The notes beneath the pieces are model-generated. The model ran no database searches. It was given only the letters and a program-made list of their open reading frames with translations, and was not told the origin of the DNA. A stretch of DNA of 63,046 bases, taken from the NCBI RefSeq assembly GCF_004352835.1, contig NZ_SJSB01000018.1, forward strand, positions 1-63,046. The letters are read 5' to 3'. Positions 36,861 through 45,064 of the stretch are shown in pieces. The DNA comes from Marinomonas flavescens. Its GTDB lineage: Bacteria > Pseudomonadota > Gammaproteobacteria > Pseudomonadales > Marinomonadaceae. The translations under genes and the position numbers were made by a program. Each line of letters begins with the position of its first letter. The stretch's first letter is position 1.

Positions 36861-37244
36861 ATGTTTACAACATTTAAAGCATCTAGAAATATCGATAAAG
36901 CTTCGAAAATTATATCCCCTTTAAATTCGTCTTCAACCGAAGAAATAATAGAGACTAATGACCTTGTTAGAACAATTGTAATGGAGTATTTAAGCGCTGA
37001 AGAAATAGCTAATACTTCTCCTGAGTCTTTATCTGCATTTTATTATGGTTTAATGGTAATGAATCGTTTGCCTTTAGAACCAATCTATGCAAAATCTTTA
37101 TTTCAGTCCTTTAACGAAATGAAAGCTCGAAACGTAACACATCCACTCACTGTCAAAAAAAAGCTAGACATTATTAGTAAAGATGTAGAAAACGCCATTA
37201 ATGACGCAGTCGAACTAGATAATATCGATTGGCATAATATATAG
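36861..37244 (+). CDS. Small soluble helical protein of unknown function
   Basis: A 127-aa mainly helical and acidic protein with no membrane segment. AGGTGAGG precedes the start. It follows the 76-aa membrane gene closely and its stop is 3 bp from the IS30 end, so the IS may have removed promoters or genes further on. No family recognised. Confidence 0.7.
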   Translation: MFTTFKASRNIDKASKIISPLNSSSTEEIIETNDLVRTIVMEYLSAEEIANTSPESLSAFYYGLMVMNRLPLEPIYAKSLFQSFNEMKARNVTHPLTVKKKLDIISKDVENAINDAVELDNIDWHNI

Positions 37245-37281
37245 AGCGCGAATTCAACTCCGAAGTACACCACTCCCTAAA

Positions 37282-38051
37282 TTAAGCTGCACTTCGTAGT
37301 TCATCGAACACCACAGCAGGTTGTCTATAGCCAAGGCACTTTCTTGGTCTAAGGTTTAGTGGCCTTTGCACCTTTGCACCTTTGCACCTTTGCACCTTTG
37401 CAATCTCTTCATCGGTCACGGCTCTGAGATTCGTTCCCTTAGGGATATATTGCCTCAGCAGGCCGTTAAAGTTTTCATTTAAACCACGCTCCCAAGAGGC
37501 GTAGGGATTAGCAAAATATACATCAACCTTGAGCTTCTGGGCGATACTTTCGTGATCATAGAACTCTGTTCCATTATCTGCGGTTATCGTATGTACGTGG
37601 CGACGATAGTGCCACAGCATAGCTCCAACAGCTCGGCAGACGTCTTCAGTACTTTTCTTAGGCACTCTACGGATTAGCTTGTACAGTTTCCACCTTGACG
37701 CTTGTCTCTTTGCACATAACCATAAATACATTCGTGACTGACAGGTAAGCCTATTAGGTCGCTTACGCCTGATATTTGGTCAGGGCTCCATTTTAGCGAT
37801 AGACCATACTCAACATAGTCGATGGTTTTCTGTGAAATCTGGCTTTTAGCAGCAGAATGTCGTCTATGTTGAGCTCGCCGCTGCGCAATATTTGGTTCGT
37901 AAGTGCCATTGATAGTATGGCGCTTTAACTCTCGACTGATACTGGAATGACTTACGTTAAGTCGTCTACTAATCTCTCTGTAACTTAAATGTTGGCTCAG
38001 ATAGACTTGAATCTGGTATCGTTGTCCTTCGATCAACTGCTTATAGCTCAT
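37282..38051 (-). pseudogene. IS30 transposase, deleted and frameshifted
   Basis: The N-terminal part (125 aa, start 38051) has the HTH YREISRRLNVSHSSISREL and runs to YVQRDKRQGGN. The frame then shifts and the C-terminal part resumes directly at YKLIRRVPKKSTEDV. In complete IS30 transposases about 65 residues lie between these points, including the first catalytic Asp (DWEGD block). The second Asp (TADNGTEF) and Glu (NENFNGLLRQ) remain. Near the C-terminus an octamer CCTTTGCA is repeated five times (37363-37402), adding VQRCKGAK in frame. The element cannot move by itself. Confidence 0.88.
37363..37402. repeat. Octamer repeat (CCTTTGCA)5 inside the transposase gene
   Basis: Five exact head-to-tail copies of CCTTTGCA. 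Two copies would give the normal reading EIAKVQRPLNLRPRKCLGY; three extra copies add eight residues in frame. A slippage expansion in a dead gene. Confidence 0.9.
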
Positions 38052-38286
38052 GGTAATACTCTAATTGTTTGGCGACGTTAGAAAACTACCTATGGGCAGT
38101 TGATCTCTCGCCACCTACTCAACCATGAGTGGTGCACTAATTATCTGAATTTGCGGTGCAATATTCTACAAAAACACCTCTCTTATCTACAAATGCATAC
38201 TTAAGAGTAGGTTGGCATCTGAGCACTACTCAAATGATAAGAAAATAACGATGAGAGGCACTAGATGTGGATGCAAGTAAAGTGTA

Positions 38287-38427
38287 TGTTTACAAATTTT
38301 AGTCTGCCCCTCGGCAGAAGCACTTAAAAGTAAGCTTGTTTACAATATTCTGTAAACAAACGTTTTAAATTATATTAATCCTATATTTTTCAGCACTTTA
38401 ACTCACTCACTCACACGCTTGTTAACA
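38287..38427. repeat. Cluster of TGTTTACA motifs at the island's right end
   Basis: TGTTTACA occurs at 38287-38294 and 38337-38344, its complement TGTAAACA at 38351-38358, and the shorter TGTTAACA at 38420-38427. The second and third form a palindrome with a six-base spacer. The same octamer lies 30 bp inside the left end. Probable binding sites of the island's recombination proteins. The rest of 38157-38446 is AT-rich and gene-free. Confidence 0.5.
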
Positions 38428-38452
38428 ATATTTTTCCGATAATTGTTATGTC

Positions 38453-38704
38453 ATGTACGAGACAATGGCGGTGTATCCGTTGAGCTGGATCTTCTACGTG
38501 GTGTTTATCTTTTTGACGGCGTTTGTCTTCTTGAACATGATGGTGGGTGTGGTGCTGGATGTGATGACAAGAGAAACGGCCGAAAAAGAACACGATGCTC
38601 AAGAAAATAACCATCAAGCCTTGGTGACTCAGATCAGCGAACTGCAGCAGCAAGTTGCGCGCCTAGCTGACAAGATAGACGCGCAACACAAAGAAAAAGA
38701 CTAA
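38453..38704 (+). pseudogene. Voltage-gated cation channel, 3' part (split by the island)
   Basis: This encodes MYETMAVYPLSW, then the S6 helix (IFYVVFIFLTAFVFLNMMVGVVLDVM) and a coiled coil (ISELQQQVARLADKIDAQ). It continues the gene whose first part ends at 8985: joined at GAT-GTC-ATG the protein matches the intact island copy through the junction. Whether the ATG at 38453 is used as a start is unknown; no ribosome-binding site is seen. Confidence 0.92.
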
Positions 38705-38717
38705 TTCAGAGCGGTGT

Positions 38718-39620
38718 TTAAACGATGTTTTGCTTACTGGTTCTACGTGCCAGTAAGCGTCCACCTAGGGTGTTTAGCACCAGCCCTAACAAGACGAATA
38801 GAATGCCGACCCATTGCAGCGGGCTGACATATTCTGATAGTAAAATCGCCGCCGTGGTGAGGCCAACGACAGGTACGCCGAGTGTGAGCGGTGCAATGGT
38901 AGCCGCAGGGTAGCGCGACATCAGATAGCTCCACAATCCATAACCAGCCACAGTGGCAAACATGGATAAGTAAGCGAGGGTGGCTATGGTGCCCCAGCTG
39001 ATGGCGTACAAACTTTGTAGCATGACATCTGGCCCATCGATAAACCAAGAAGCAACAAAGAAAGGCAGTGGAGGTATCCAGCAACTCCAAATCACCAAAT
39101 TAACGTTGGCGTGATAGCCTTTTTTACTGATGACCTTGGTGCTGATATTACCGAGTGCCCAGCAAGTAGCGGCCACCAAGGTTAAGCCAAAGCCAATCAG
39201 GGTCATACTGGAGTTATCATTCTCAAGAGCAATGGTGGCTAATCCACCGGCGGCAATGGCGATGGCAATAAGCTGATAAGGGCGAACTCCCTCTTTTAAA
39301 AACACAACTGCAAATAATAGGGTAAAAATTGCCTGAGATTGCAAAACAAGAGAGGCTAATCCCGCTGGCATTCCGAATTGCATCGCACTAAACAAAAAGG
39401 CAAATTGGCCAAAGCTGATAGGTAGGGCGTATAAAAACCACCATTTAATCGGGGTTTTTGGCCGCTTGAAAAACAGTGAGCCAATGACCGCCACCATTAA
39501 GAAGCGCAAACCGCCCAACATCATGGGTGGTAGAGCATCTAACCCCCAACGAATGACAACGAAATTCAGCCCCCATGCAATAATAATGGCGAGCGCGATC
39601 AACATATCCCTACGGGTCAT
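38718..39620 (-). CDS. EamA/DMT-family transporter
   Basis: A 300-aa protein with ten predicted transmembrane helices in two homologous EamA halves (first IIAWGLNFVVIRWGLDALPP, second LVAATCWALGNISTKVI). Such 10-TMS drug/metabolite transporters export amino acids or related metabolites; the substrate is open. It ends 14 bp from the 3' end of the split channel gene, its original convergent neighbour. Confidence 0.9.
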   Translation of the reverse strand: MTRRDMLIALAIIIAWGLNFVVIRWGLDALPPMMLGGLRFLMVAVIGSLFFKRPKTPIKWWFLYALPISFGQFAFLFSAMQFGMPAGLASLVLQSQAIFTLLFAVVFLKEGVRPYQLIAIAIAAGGLATIALENDNSSMTLIGFGLTLVAATCWALGNISTKVISKKGYHANVNLVIWSCWIPPLPFFVASWFIDGPDVMLQSLYAISWGTIATLAYLSMFATVAGYGLWSYLMSRYPAATIAPLTLGVPVVGLTTAAILLSEYVSPLQWVGILFVLLGLVLNTLGGRLLARRTSKQNIV

Positions 39621-39800
39621 TTCATATTCCTTGGCGTTAAGGTGGCTAGATTGGCTAGCTTACGTTGTTTACCAACAAGCGCCAATGTGCAGATGAGCAA
39701 AGAATCAAAGATACAGGCGAGATGATAAACAGAAAAAAGGGCTACTTATCAGTAAGCCCTTGTATTCATTGTTTATATTCTCTGATCACATCGAACGAAA

Positions 39801-41078
39801 TTAAACTGTGACCGCATCCAACGCTTGGCTGATATCGGCAATAATGTCTTCAATGTTTTCAATACCAACCGAGATGCGAATTAAGTCGGTGCTGACACCG
39901 GCTTTGGCTAACTCTTCTTCATTTAATTGGCGGTGTGTTGTCGTGGCTGGATGACACGCAAGGGATTTCGCATCGCCAATGTTGACTAAGCGCAACACCA
40001 TTTTTAAGGCATCGATGAACTGTGTGCCTGCGACTAAACCACCTTTTACGCCGAAGCTTAATACGCCAGATGCTTTACCGCTGGTGATACGCTTGCTTAG
40101 GGCATTGTATGGGCTGTCTGGAAGCGCGGCGTAATTGACCCAGTTTACCTTCTCGTGGCTCTGTAAATAGGCGGCCAATTTTTCAGCATTAGAGCAATGA
40201 CGCTCCATACGTAAGCCCAATGTTTCTAGACCTTGCATGATTAAGAAGGCGCTGTGTGGAGACAGAGCAGAGCCGGTGTTACGCAGTGGTACCACTCGAC
40301 AGCGACCTATGTACGCCGCGGCGCCTAATGCTTCGGTGTAAACCACGTTGTGGTATGAAGGATCTGGCTCGTTCATCATTGGGAAGCGTTTTTTGTTAGC
40401 GACCCAATCAAATTTACCAGAGTCGACAATCATGCCGCCGACGGTAGTACCGTGACCTGCAATGTATTTGGTTAGGGAATGCACCACAATGTGAGCGCCT
40501 AACTCGAAAGGACGACACAAAAATGGCGTCGCCACCGTGTTATCCACAATCAGTGGAATGCCGTGTTTGTTGGCGATGGCTGCCAGCGCTTCGATGTCGA
40601 CAATATTGCCCGCTGGGTTGCCAATGGACTCACAAAAGATAGCGCGAGTATTGTCATCGATGGCGGCTTCAAATCCAGCAAAATCATCCGCAGAAATCAT
40701 GCGTGCTTCAATACCGCGACGCGGGAAGCTATGGGCAAATAAATTATAAGTGCCGCCGTAAAGCTGACTGGTGCTAATGATGTTAGAGCCTACTTCACAA
40801 ATACACTCAATCGCATAGGTAATCGCTGACATACCAGAAGCGACTGCTAAACCTGCAATACCACCTTCCATCGCCGATACGCGCTGTTCTAATACATCGG
40901 TGGTTGGATTCATGATGCGGGTGTAAATGTTGCCCGCTACTTTTAGGTCAAAAAGATCTGCTCCATGCTGTGTATCGTCAAAGGTGTAAGACGTTGTCTG
41001 GTAAATGGGAACAGCGGCGGCTTTGGTGGTTTCTTCAGAGGTATAACCATGATGAAGCGCAAGAGATTCTAATTTCAT
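39801..41078 (-). CDS. metY: O-acetylhomoserine sulfhydrylase (MetY-type)
   Basis: The product is 425 aa from the ATG with AGGA nine bases upstream. A PLP-dependent enzyme of the cystathionine gamma-synthase family: YTRIMNPTTDVLEQR, the GGTYNLF phosphate loop, and the Schiff-base Lys in HSLTKYIAGHGT are all visible. The 425-aa length and the AHIVVHSLTKY context fit O-acetylhomoserine aminocarboxypropyltransferase, which makes homocysteine (or methionine from methanethiol). Monocistronic. Confidence 0.93.
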   Translation of the reverse strand: MKLESLALHHGYTSEETTKAAAVPIYQTTSYTFDDTQHGADLFDLKVAGNIYTRIMNPTTDVLEQRVSAMEGGIAGLAVASGMSAITYAIECICEVGSNIISTSQLYGGTYNLFAHSFPRRGIEARMISADDFAGFEAAIDDNTRAIFCESIGNPAGNIVDIEALAAIANKHGIPLIVDNTVATPFLCRPFELGAHIVVHSLTKYIAGHGTTVGGMIVDSGKFDWVANKKRFPMMNEPDPSYHNVVYTEALGAAAYIGRCRVVPLRNTGSALSPHSAFLIMQGLETLGLRMERHCSNAEKLAAYLQSHEKVNWVNYAALPDSPYNALSKRITSGKASGVLSFGVKGGLVAGTQFIDALKMVLRLVNIGDAKSLACHPATTTHRQLNEEELAKAGVSTDLIRISVGIENIEDIIADISQALDAVTV

Positions 41079-41303
41079 TGTAAGCAATCCTAGTCTTATT
41101 ATTGAAGGGGTCTAACGACACCATATTAACGCGCGATGGTGGCGAGGAAAAACAAATATTGCTCATGGTATGTGGCCTTCTATTCAAATGAGAGTATTCA
41201 AACGAAGCATGTCAACAAGAGCGCATAGAGGGGAGCAATGCCGATAGCGAGCGTCACCAAAGCGGCTTAGCAGTATGACTGGCATTGCTCACAGGGAAAG
41301 TGG

Positions 41304-41990
41304 TTAGCTTTGAGGCAGAAGCGTCGCGTCAAAGGACTCGTAATTCTCCAAAACGCCAAACCAAAAAGAGGAACTGATCATCTTAAATTGGCGTTCAAGC
41401 GGCCCGCTAGCAAGTGTTTCTATTTGCCAAAGAATGCCAGAAGCTTGTGGAAAATCATCGCCATTGAGTTGTTCTTCATAAAGGCGTTGCATTAAGCCAT
41501 TTTCATCCAGTCCGCATGATAATAAACGCACTAAGTTGGCGGCGAGATCACTATCAAGTTGTTCAAGGTCGACGGCATTTTTAGCATGGACAGTGATGGT
41601 GAAATCGACACCAGTCGGTTGTGCAAAGGTGCCATTAAACGCGCTACGTAATAAGCCATAAGCATTAAAAAAGCGTTCATGAAATTGGCAGTCTGAGTAT
41701 TCTTCCCACAATCTATCATCGGCCATTTCATGGCTCAGCTGATCGATTTTACCGGCGGTTACATCGTCAGAAAAAAGTGACGTTAACACAACATTGGCTG
41801 CGTCGGCGTGAGGTAAATCGCTTAAAGACATCAGACACATGTCTTTAAGATCGGCATCGGTTAACTCTTCTAAGCCATCGTCCAATTCCATTAGCGTCAT
41901 AAGTGTGAGGTATTGTGAACGACTCCAAGCATTGGGAATGGCTGAAATTTTGTGAAATGAATTTAGTTCAATAGAGAATTTTGCAGACAT
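41304..41990 (-). CDS. Conserved hypothetical soluble protein
   Basis: The product is 228 aa from the ATG preceded by GGAGG six bases upstream; a start 12 bp earlier would place that ribosome-binding site inside the gene. Acidic, soluble and largely helical with no recognised motif. It stands alone between metY and the cyd terminator. Function unknown. Confidence 0.7.
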   Translation of the reverse strand: MSAKFSIELNSFHKISAIPNAWSRSQYLTLMTLMELDDGLEELTDADLKDMCLMSLSDLPHADAANVVLTSLFSDDVTAGKIDQLSHEMADDRLWEEYSDCQFHERFFNAYGLLRSAFNGTFAQPTGVDFTITVHAKNAVDLEQLDSDLAANLVRLLSCGLDENGLMQRLYEEQLNGDDFPQASGILWQIETLASGPLERQFKMISSSFWFGVLENYESFDATLLPQS

Positions 41991-42099
41991 GAGTGCCTCC
42001 AATAAAAAAGCCGCAGAAACGTGACTTTGTAGTAGCCAAGCTAAACCGTATTGACTTTTTATACAAGAAAGCTGAGCGAAAATGAAGAAAAAGGCGATG

Positions 42100-42127
42100 A
42101 AAAAAGCGGCCCGAAAGCCGCTTTTTT
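42100..42127 (-). terminator. Bidirectional terminator after the cyd genes
   Basis: AAAAAAGCGGC and GCCGCTTTTTT form a perfect hairpin with runs of A and T on both sides, so it can end transcription in both directions. It lies 18 bp beyond the last small cyd gene. Confidence 0.9.
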
Positions 42128-42144
42128 ATTGATGCTCTATAACG

Positions 42145-42279
42145 TTAAATAAACAGCAGTACCGCTAAGTTCATCACTTGTGAAATGAGCAAAATACCGA
42201 CAAAACCCGCGAGGTAGAGCAGGCAGAACCATTGCCAGGGTTTCAGTTTATCGGCTTTGGCTTTGAGTGTTTTCCACAT
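42145..42279 (-). CDS. Small membrane subunit downstream of cydB
   Basis: A 44-aa protein: a basic amphipathic start (MWKTLKAKADKLKPWQW) and one transmembrane helix to the C-terminus. The ATG is one base after the cydB stop with GGAGGGT before it. Small single-helix proteins of this kind (CydX or DUF2474 types) stabilise bd oxidases. The sequence is not close to CydX and a DUF2474-like accessory protein is more likely. Confidence 0.8.
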   Translation of the reverse strand: MWKTLKAKADKLKPWQWFCLLYLAGFVGILLISQVMNLAVLLFI

Positions 42280-42280
42280 A

Positions 42281-43276
42281 TTAGTAACCCTCCTGATAAT
42301 CTTCGACTTTGCCTGCAAAAACTCGATATCCCCATAGCGTATAGATGCAGATAACGGGGATAAAGATACACACACCAGGTAATAAGAACAGCAAGCTGGT
42401 GGTCGGCGATGCGGCTTCCCATAATGTTAATTGACGTGGGATCAAGTAAGGGAACACGCTGACGACTAAGCCGGCTAAACCTAATAAGAAAAGCAAAACG
42501 CCACACCAAAATGGACGCGACTCGTGACGGTGGCTGTGCAGATCTTTCCAAGACACAATCGCCGCAATCAGACACAAGATAGGCAAGGGCGCTAAGTACA
42601 AGAAGTGACTGCCTGAGAACCAGCGTAACTTGATGTCTGGCTGAGTTAACACCGTCCAGATACTGACGACAGCCATTGCAATCATCACGAGAACCAACAA
42701 GACTTTTGCTAGCTTCGCTGCGTGAGCTTGAATCACACCACGAGATTTCATAAACAAGTAACACGCCCCTAACATGGCATAGCCAGCCATCACCGCAAAA
42801 CCGGTAAAGATGGTAAAAGGTGTGATCCAGTGCAAGCTAGAAATTGCCTCACTGCCAACCGGAATCCCTTGTACAATCGTGCCCAACACCAAGCCTTGGC
42901 AGAATGCTGCGACGGCAGAGCCTGCGCTGAACGCAAAGTCCCAGTAAGGACGTGAGCGATCAGACTTAAAGCGGTATTCAAAAGCGACACCGCGGAAGAT
43001 CAAGGAAAACAGCATCAGCATTAGGGGAATGTATAAAATAGACAACAATCCCGCATACGCAGCAGGGAAGATGCCGTACAACAGAGCACCGCCCATGACG
43101 AGCCAAGTTTCATTACCATCCCAAACATGTGAAATAGACAGCATCAAATGATCGCGCTCCCCGGGTTTGTCAAACCAGGGGTATAAGATGCCAATGCCTA
43201 AATCAAAGCCATCAAGGCAGACATACATGAAGATGCAGAATCCCAGTACTAAGAAATAAAATAAAGGTAAATCCAT
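42281..43276 (-). CDS. cydB: Cytochrome bd-type quinol oxidase subunit II (CioB/CydB)
   Basis: A 331-aa integral membrane subunit with about eight helices. It begins MDLPLFYF and has the conserved YVCLDGFDLGIGIL and HVWDGNETWLVMGGALLYGIFP segments, which match the CioB (cyanide-insensitive) branch. With subunit I it oxidises quinol and reduces oxygen at the inner membrane. The start abuts the cydA stop, so the genes form one operon. Confidence 0.95.
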   Translation of the reverse strand: MDLPLFYFLVLGFCIFMYVCLDGFDLGIGILYPWFDKPGERDHLMLSISHVWDGNETWLVMGGALLYGIFPAAYAGLLSILYIPLMLMLFSLIFRGVAFEYRFKSDRSRPYWDFAFSAGSAVAAFCQGLVLGTIVQGIPVGSEAISSLHWITPFTIFTGFAVMAGYAMLGACYLFMKSRGVIQAHAAKLAKVLLVLVMIAMAVVSIWTVLTQPDIKLRWFSGSHFLYLAPLPILCLIAAIVSWKDLHSHRHESRPFWCGVLLFLLGLAGLVVSVFPYLIPRQLTLWEAASPTTSLLFLLPGVCIFIPVICIYTLWGYRVFAGKVEDYQEGY

Positions 43277-44691
43277 TACTTCTCTCCCTCGTGATCTTCA
43301 TGTTTCAAGTTTTTTACCCATGCCAAGGCATAGCCAGGCGCGTTCATACCGATAAGGTGTTTTTCCAATGTGGCCATTTTAGGCGGCCCTTTGCGAATCA
43401 ATTTGCGCATAAAGTAGAGATACACAAGCGACAGTAGGAAGTAGATAACCACAAACATGGTCAACGAAAACAGCACGCGTTCTGAAGGCAATGGTGATAC
43501 CACATCTGAAGTGCGAACCAAATTGTAAATAACCCAAGGTTGGCGACCTGTTTCTGCCACATACCAACCGGCAAGCGTTGCGACCACACCCATAGGTGTA
43601 AAGAAAGTCACCGCACGTAAGAACCATTTATTCTCATACAATCTGCCTTTGCGGCGTAAGACCAAGGCGGCCAGAGCGATGGCGACCATCCCCATACCAA
43701 GACCAACCATCACGCGGAACGACCAGAATACCAAGGGCACATAAGGACGATCTTCTTTTGGAAAGGCTTTTAAACCGGTAACCGAGCCGTCCAGTGTGTG
43801 AGTCAGTATTAGGCTGCCAAGATTCGGAATACCCAGTTGGTAATCGTTTTCTTCGGTTTGCATGTTTGGCATTGCGAATAGCAGTAGTGGCACTTCGCTT
43901 TCTTGCGCTTCCCAGATACCTTCCATCGCCGCTAATTTCGCTGGTTGATGTTCTTTTACTTCTAGGCCAGATTCATCGCCGACTTTGACTTGTAAAATAG
44001 TCAGCACCAACAACAGCCACATGGTCATGGAAAGCCCTTTTTTAGAGAAGTTCACATGACGCTTTTTCAATAAGTAGAACGCACTAACACCAGCGACCAA
44101 TAACGACGCGGAGATCAGCGAAGCCAGTAACATGTGTGTCAGGCGAATAGGGAAAGAGGGGTTAAAGATCACCTGCATCCAACTTTCTACATGGAAAACG
44201 CCATCGATAATTTTATAGCCCTGTGGCGTTTGCATCCATGAGTTAGCCGCCATGATCCAAGTCGATGAAATCCAAGTGCCAATCGCTACAACCAGTGTTG
44301 AAATAAAATGGACTTTTCGACCGACTCGTTGCCAACCAAACAACATGACACCCAAGAAGCCAGCTTCAAGAAAGAAGGCTGTCAGTACTTCGTACGCCAG
44401 TAATGGCCCAAGTACGGGTCCCGCAATTTCTGAAAATTTGGAAAAGTTAGTACCAAACTCGTAAGACATAACGATCCCACCGACCACACCCATACCAAAG
44501 GTGATAGCAAACGGTTTGATCCAAAATTTAGCTAGCTGCAAATAACGTGGGTCATTTGTTTTCAGCCAGAGCGCTTCCCAAAGGGCAATCAAGGTTGCCA
44601 AACCAATCGTGATGGTTGGGAAAATAATATGAAAGCTGACGGTAAAAGCGAATTGAATACGCGATAGCATCGCCGAGTCAAAATGTTCCAT
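43276..44691 (-). CDS. cydA: Cytochrome bd-type quinol oxidase subunit I (CioA/CydA)
   Basis: The product is 471 aa from the ATG giving MEHFDSAMLSRIQFAFTVSF; seven codons upstream in frame lack a ribosome-binding site. The first-helix heme-ligand His in SFHIIFP, the GWQRVGRKVHF segment and the GRQPWVIY motif near the C-terminus are seen. The quinol-loop is short (length about 470 rather than 520 in E. coli CydA), as in the cyanide-insensitive CioA type. Expression is probably raised at low oxygen through the Anr/FNR box upstream. Confidence 0.95.
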   Translation of the reverse strand: MEHFDSAMLSRIQFAFTVSFHIIFPTITIGLATLIALWEALWLKTNDPRYLQLAKFWIKPFAITFGMGVVGGIVMSYEFGTNFSKFSEIAGPVLGPLLAYEVLTAFFLEAGFLGVMLFGWQRVGRKVHFISTLVVAIGTWISSTWIMAANSWMQTPQGYKIIDGVFHVESWMQVIFNPSFPIRLTHMLLASLISASLLVAGVSAFYLLKKRHVNFSKKGLSMTMWLLLVLTILQVKVGDESGLEVKEHQPAKLAAMEGIWEAQESEVPLLLFAMPNMQTEENDYQLGIPNLGSLILTHTLDGSVTGLKAFPKEDRPYVPLVFWSFRVMVGLGMGMVAIALAALVLRRKGRLYENKWFLRAVTFFTPMGVVATLAGWYVAETGRQPWVIYNLVRTSDVVSPLPSERVLFSLTMFVVIYFLLSLVYLYFMRKLIRKGPPKMATLEKHLIGMNAPGYALAWVKNLKHEDHEGEK

Positions 44692-44773
44692 AGTGATACC
44701 TAAGTAAAGCAAAAGACGAAATGGAATAGGGCCAATATATCGCGCGCTATTCCTAGCCTAAGAGTGTTCTAAA

Positions 44774-44878
44774 TCAAGACTTCTTGAGAAACAGTTGTTT
44801 AATGGCAAGGGGAGAGATGGCTAGGCAAAAGATGCTGGCTAGCGTCATGATTTCAGTCATAAAAGAAGCAGTATTCAT
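44774..44878 (-). CDS. Possible 34-aa membrane peptide at the head of the cyd operon
   Basis: A 34-codon frame (MNTASFMTEIMTLASIFC...) with one predicted transmembrane helix and a Lys-rich end. AAGGTA precedes the ATG. It lies between the Anr/FNR box and cydA on the same strand, so it would be the first translated frame of the operon. It may be a leader peptide or a further small oxidase subunit. Confidence 0.45.
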   Translation of the reverse strand: MNTASFMTEIMTLASIFCLAISPLAIKQLFLKKS

Positions 44879-44906
44879 GGTAAGTACCTTGTTAGTTGCA
44901 TGGGTA

Positions 44907-44920
44907 TTGATGTAAATCAA
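44907..44920 (-). promoter_or_regulatory. Anr/FNR box upstream of the cyd operon
   Basis: TTGATGTAAATCAA is a perfect FNR/Anr consensus palindrome (TTGAT-N4-ATCAA). It lies 29 bp before the 34-aa frame and about 215 bp before cydA. This predicts oxygen-limited induction of the bd oxidase, as is usual for this enzyme. Confidence 0.85.
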
Positions 44921-45010
44921 TTTATCTATTGCTAAGCAAAACAGAGGCCAGCTTTTAAAATATTATATCCCATTGATTTTTAAGGGATTAAAATTAATTT
45001 TTGTATTGAG

Positions 45011-45062
45011 TGTAAACAAGGTTTACGATTACATCATTATTTTGGTGTAAACGAGGTTTACA
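45011..45062 (+). promoter_or_regulatory. Two identical-form palindromes before the sensor kinase gene
   Basis: GTAAACAAGGTTTAC (45012-45026) and GTAAACGAGGTTTAC (45047-45061) are palindromes with three-base centres, 35 bp apart. The second ends directly before the first possible start codon. The core recalls TyrR-type TGTAAA-N6-TTTACA boxes, but the spacer is one base too short. They look like a tandem operator. Confidence 0.65.
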
Positions 45063-45064
45063 GT

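Larger units (their letters stand above)
37247..38156 (-). mobile_element. IS30-family insertion sequence, internally deleted
   Basis: About 910 bp bounded by imperfect terminal inverted repeats at 37248-37275 and 38128-38155 (20 of 28 positions match, inner end CACCACTC). The family is identified by the transposase. IS30 elements are usually 1.0-1.2 kb, and the missing length corresponds to a deletion inside the transposase gene. It sits about 300 bp from the right end of the island. Confidence 0.85.
8986..38446. mobile_element. Genomic island inserted in the channel gene
   Basis: The element of about 29.5 kb interrupts the cation-channel gene directly after the selectivity-filter codons. 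Evidence for the limits: the left part ends homology at 8985, the right part resumes at GTC ATG TAC GAG (38450), and the homologous intact channel on the island (33179-33982) shows what the uninterrupted frame looks like. Imperfect terminal inverted repeats ATTATCAGA (8984-8992) and the complement of TCCGATAAT (38435-38443) mark the ends within a few bases. A mobility module occupies 9464-18899; defence and unknown cargo fills the rest. The inside is visibly more AT-rich than the flanks. Confidence 0.85.

Noticed and set aside
37674..37731. Programmed frameshift in the IS30 transposase
   Set aside because: No slippery sequence is present, and the junction also lacks about 65 residues with a catalytic Asp, so deletion is the better explanation.
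41095..41180. Leader of metY considered as a SAM riboswitch
   Set aside because: No conserved riboswitch core or terminator/antiterminator pairing could be found by eye.
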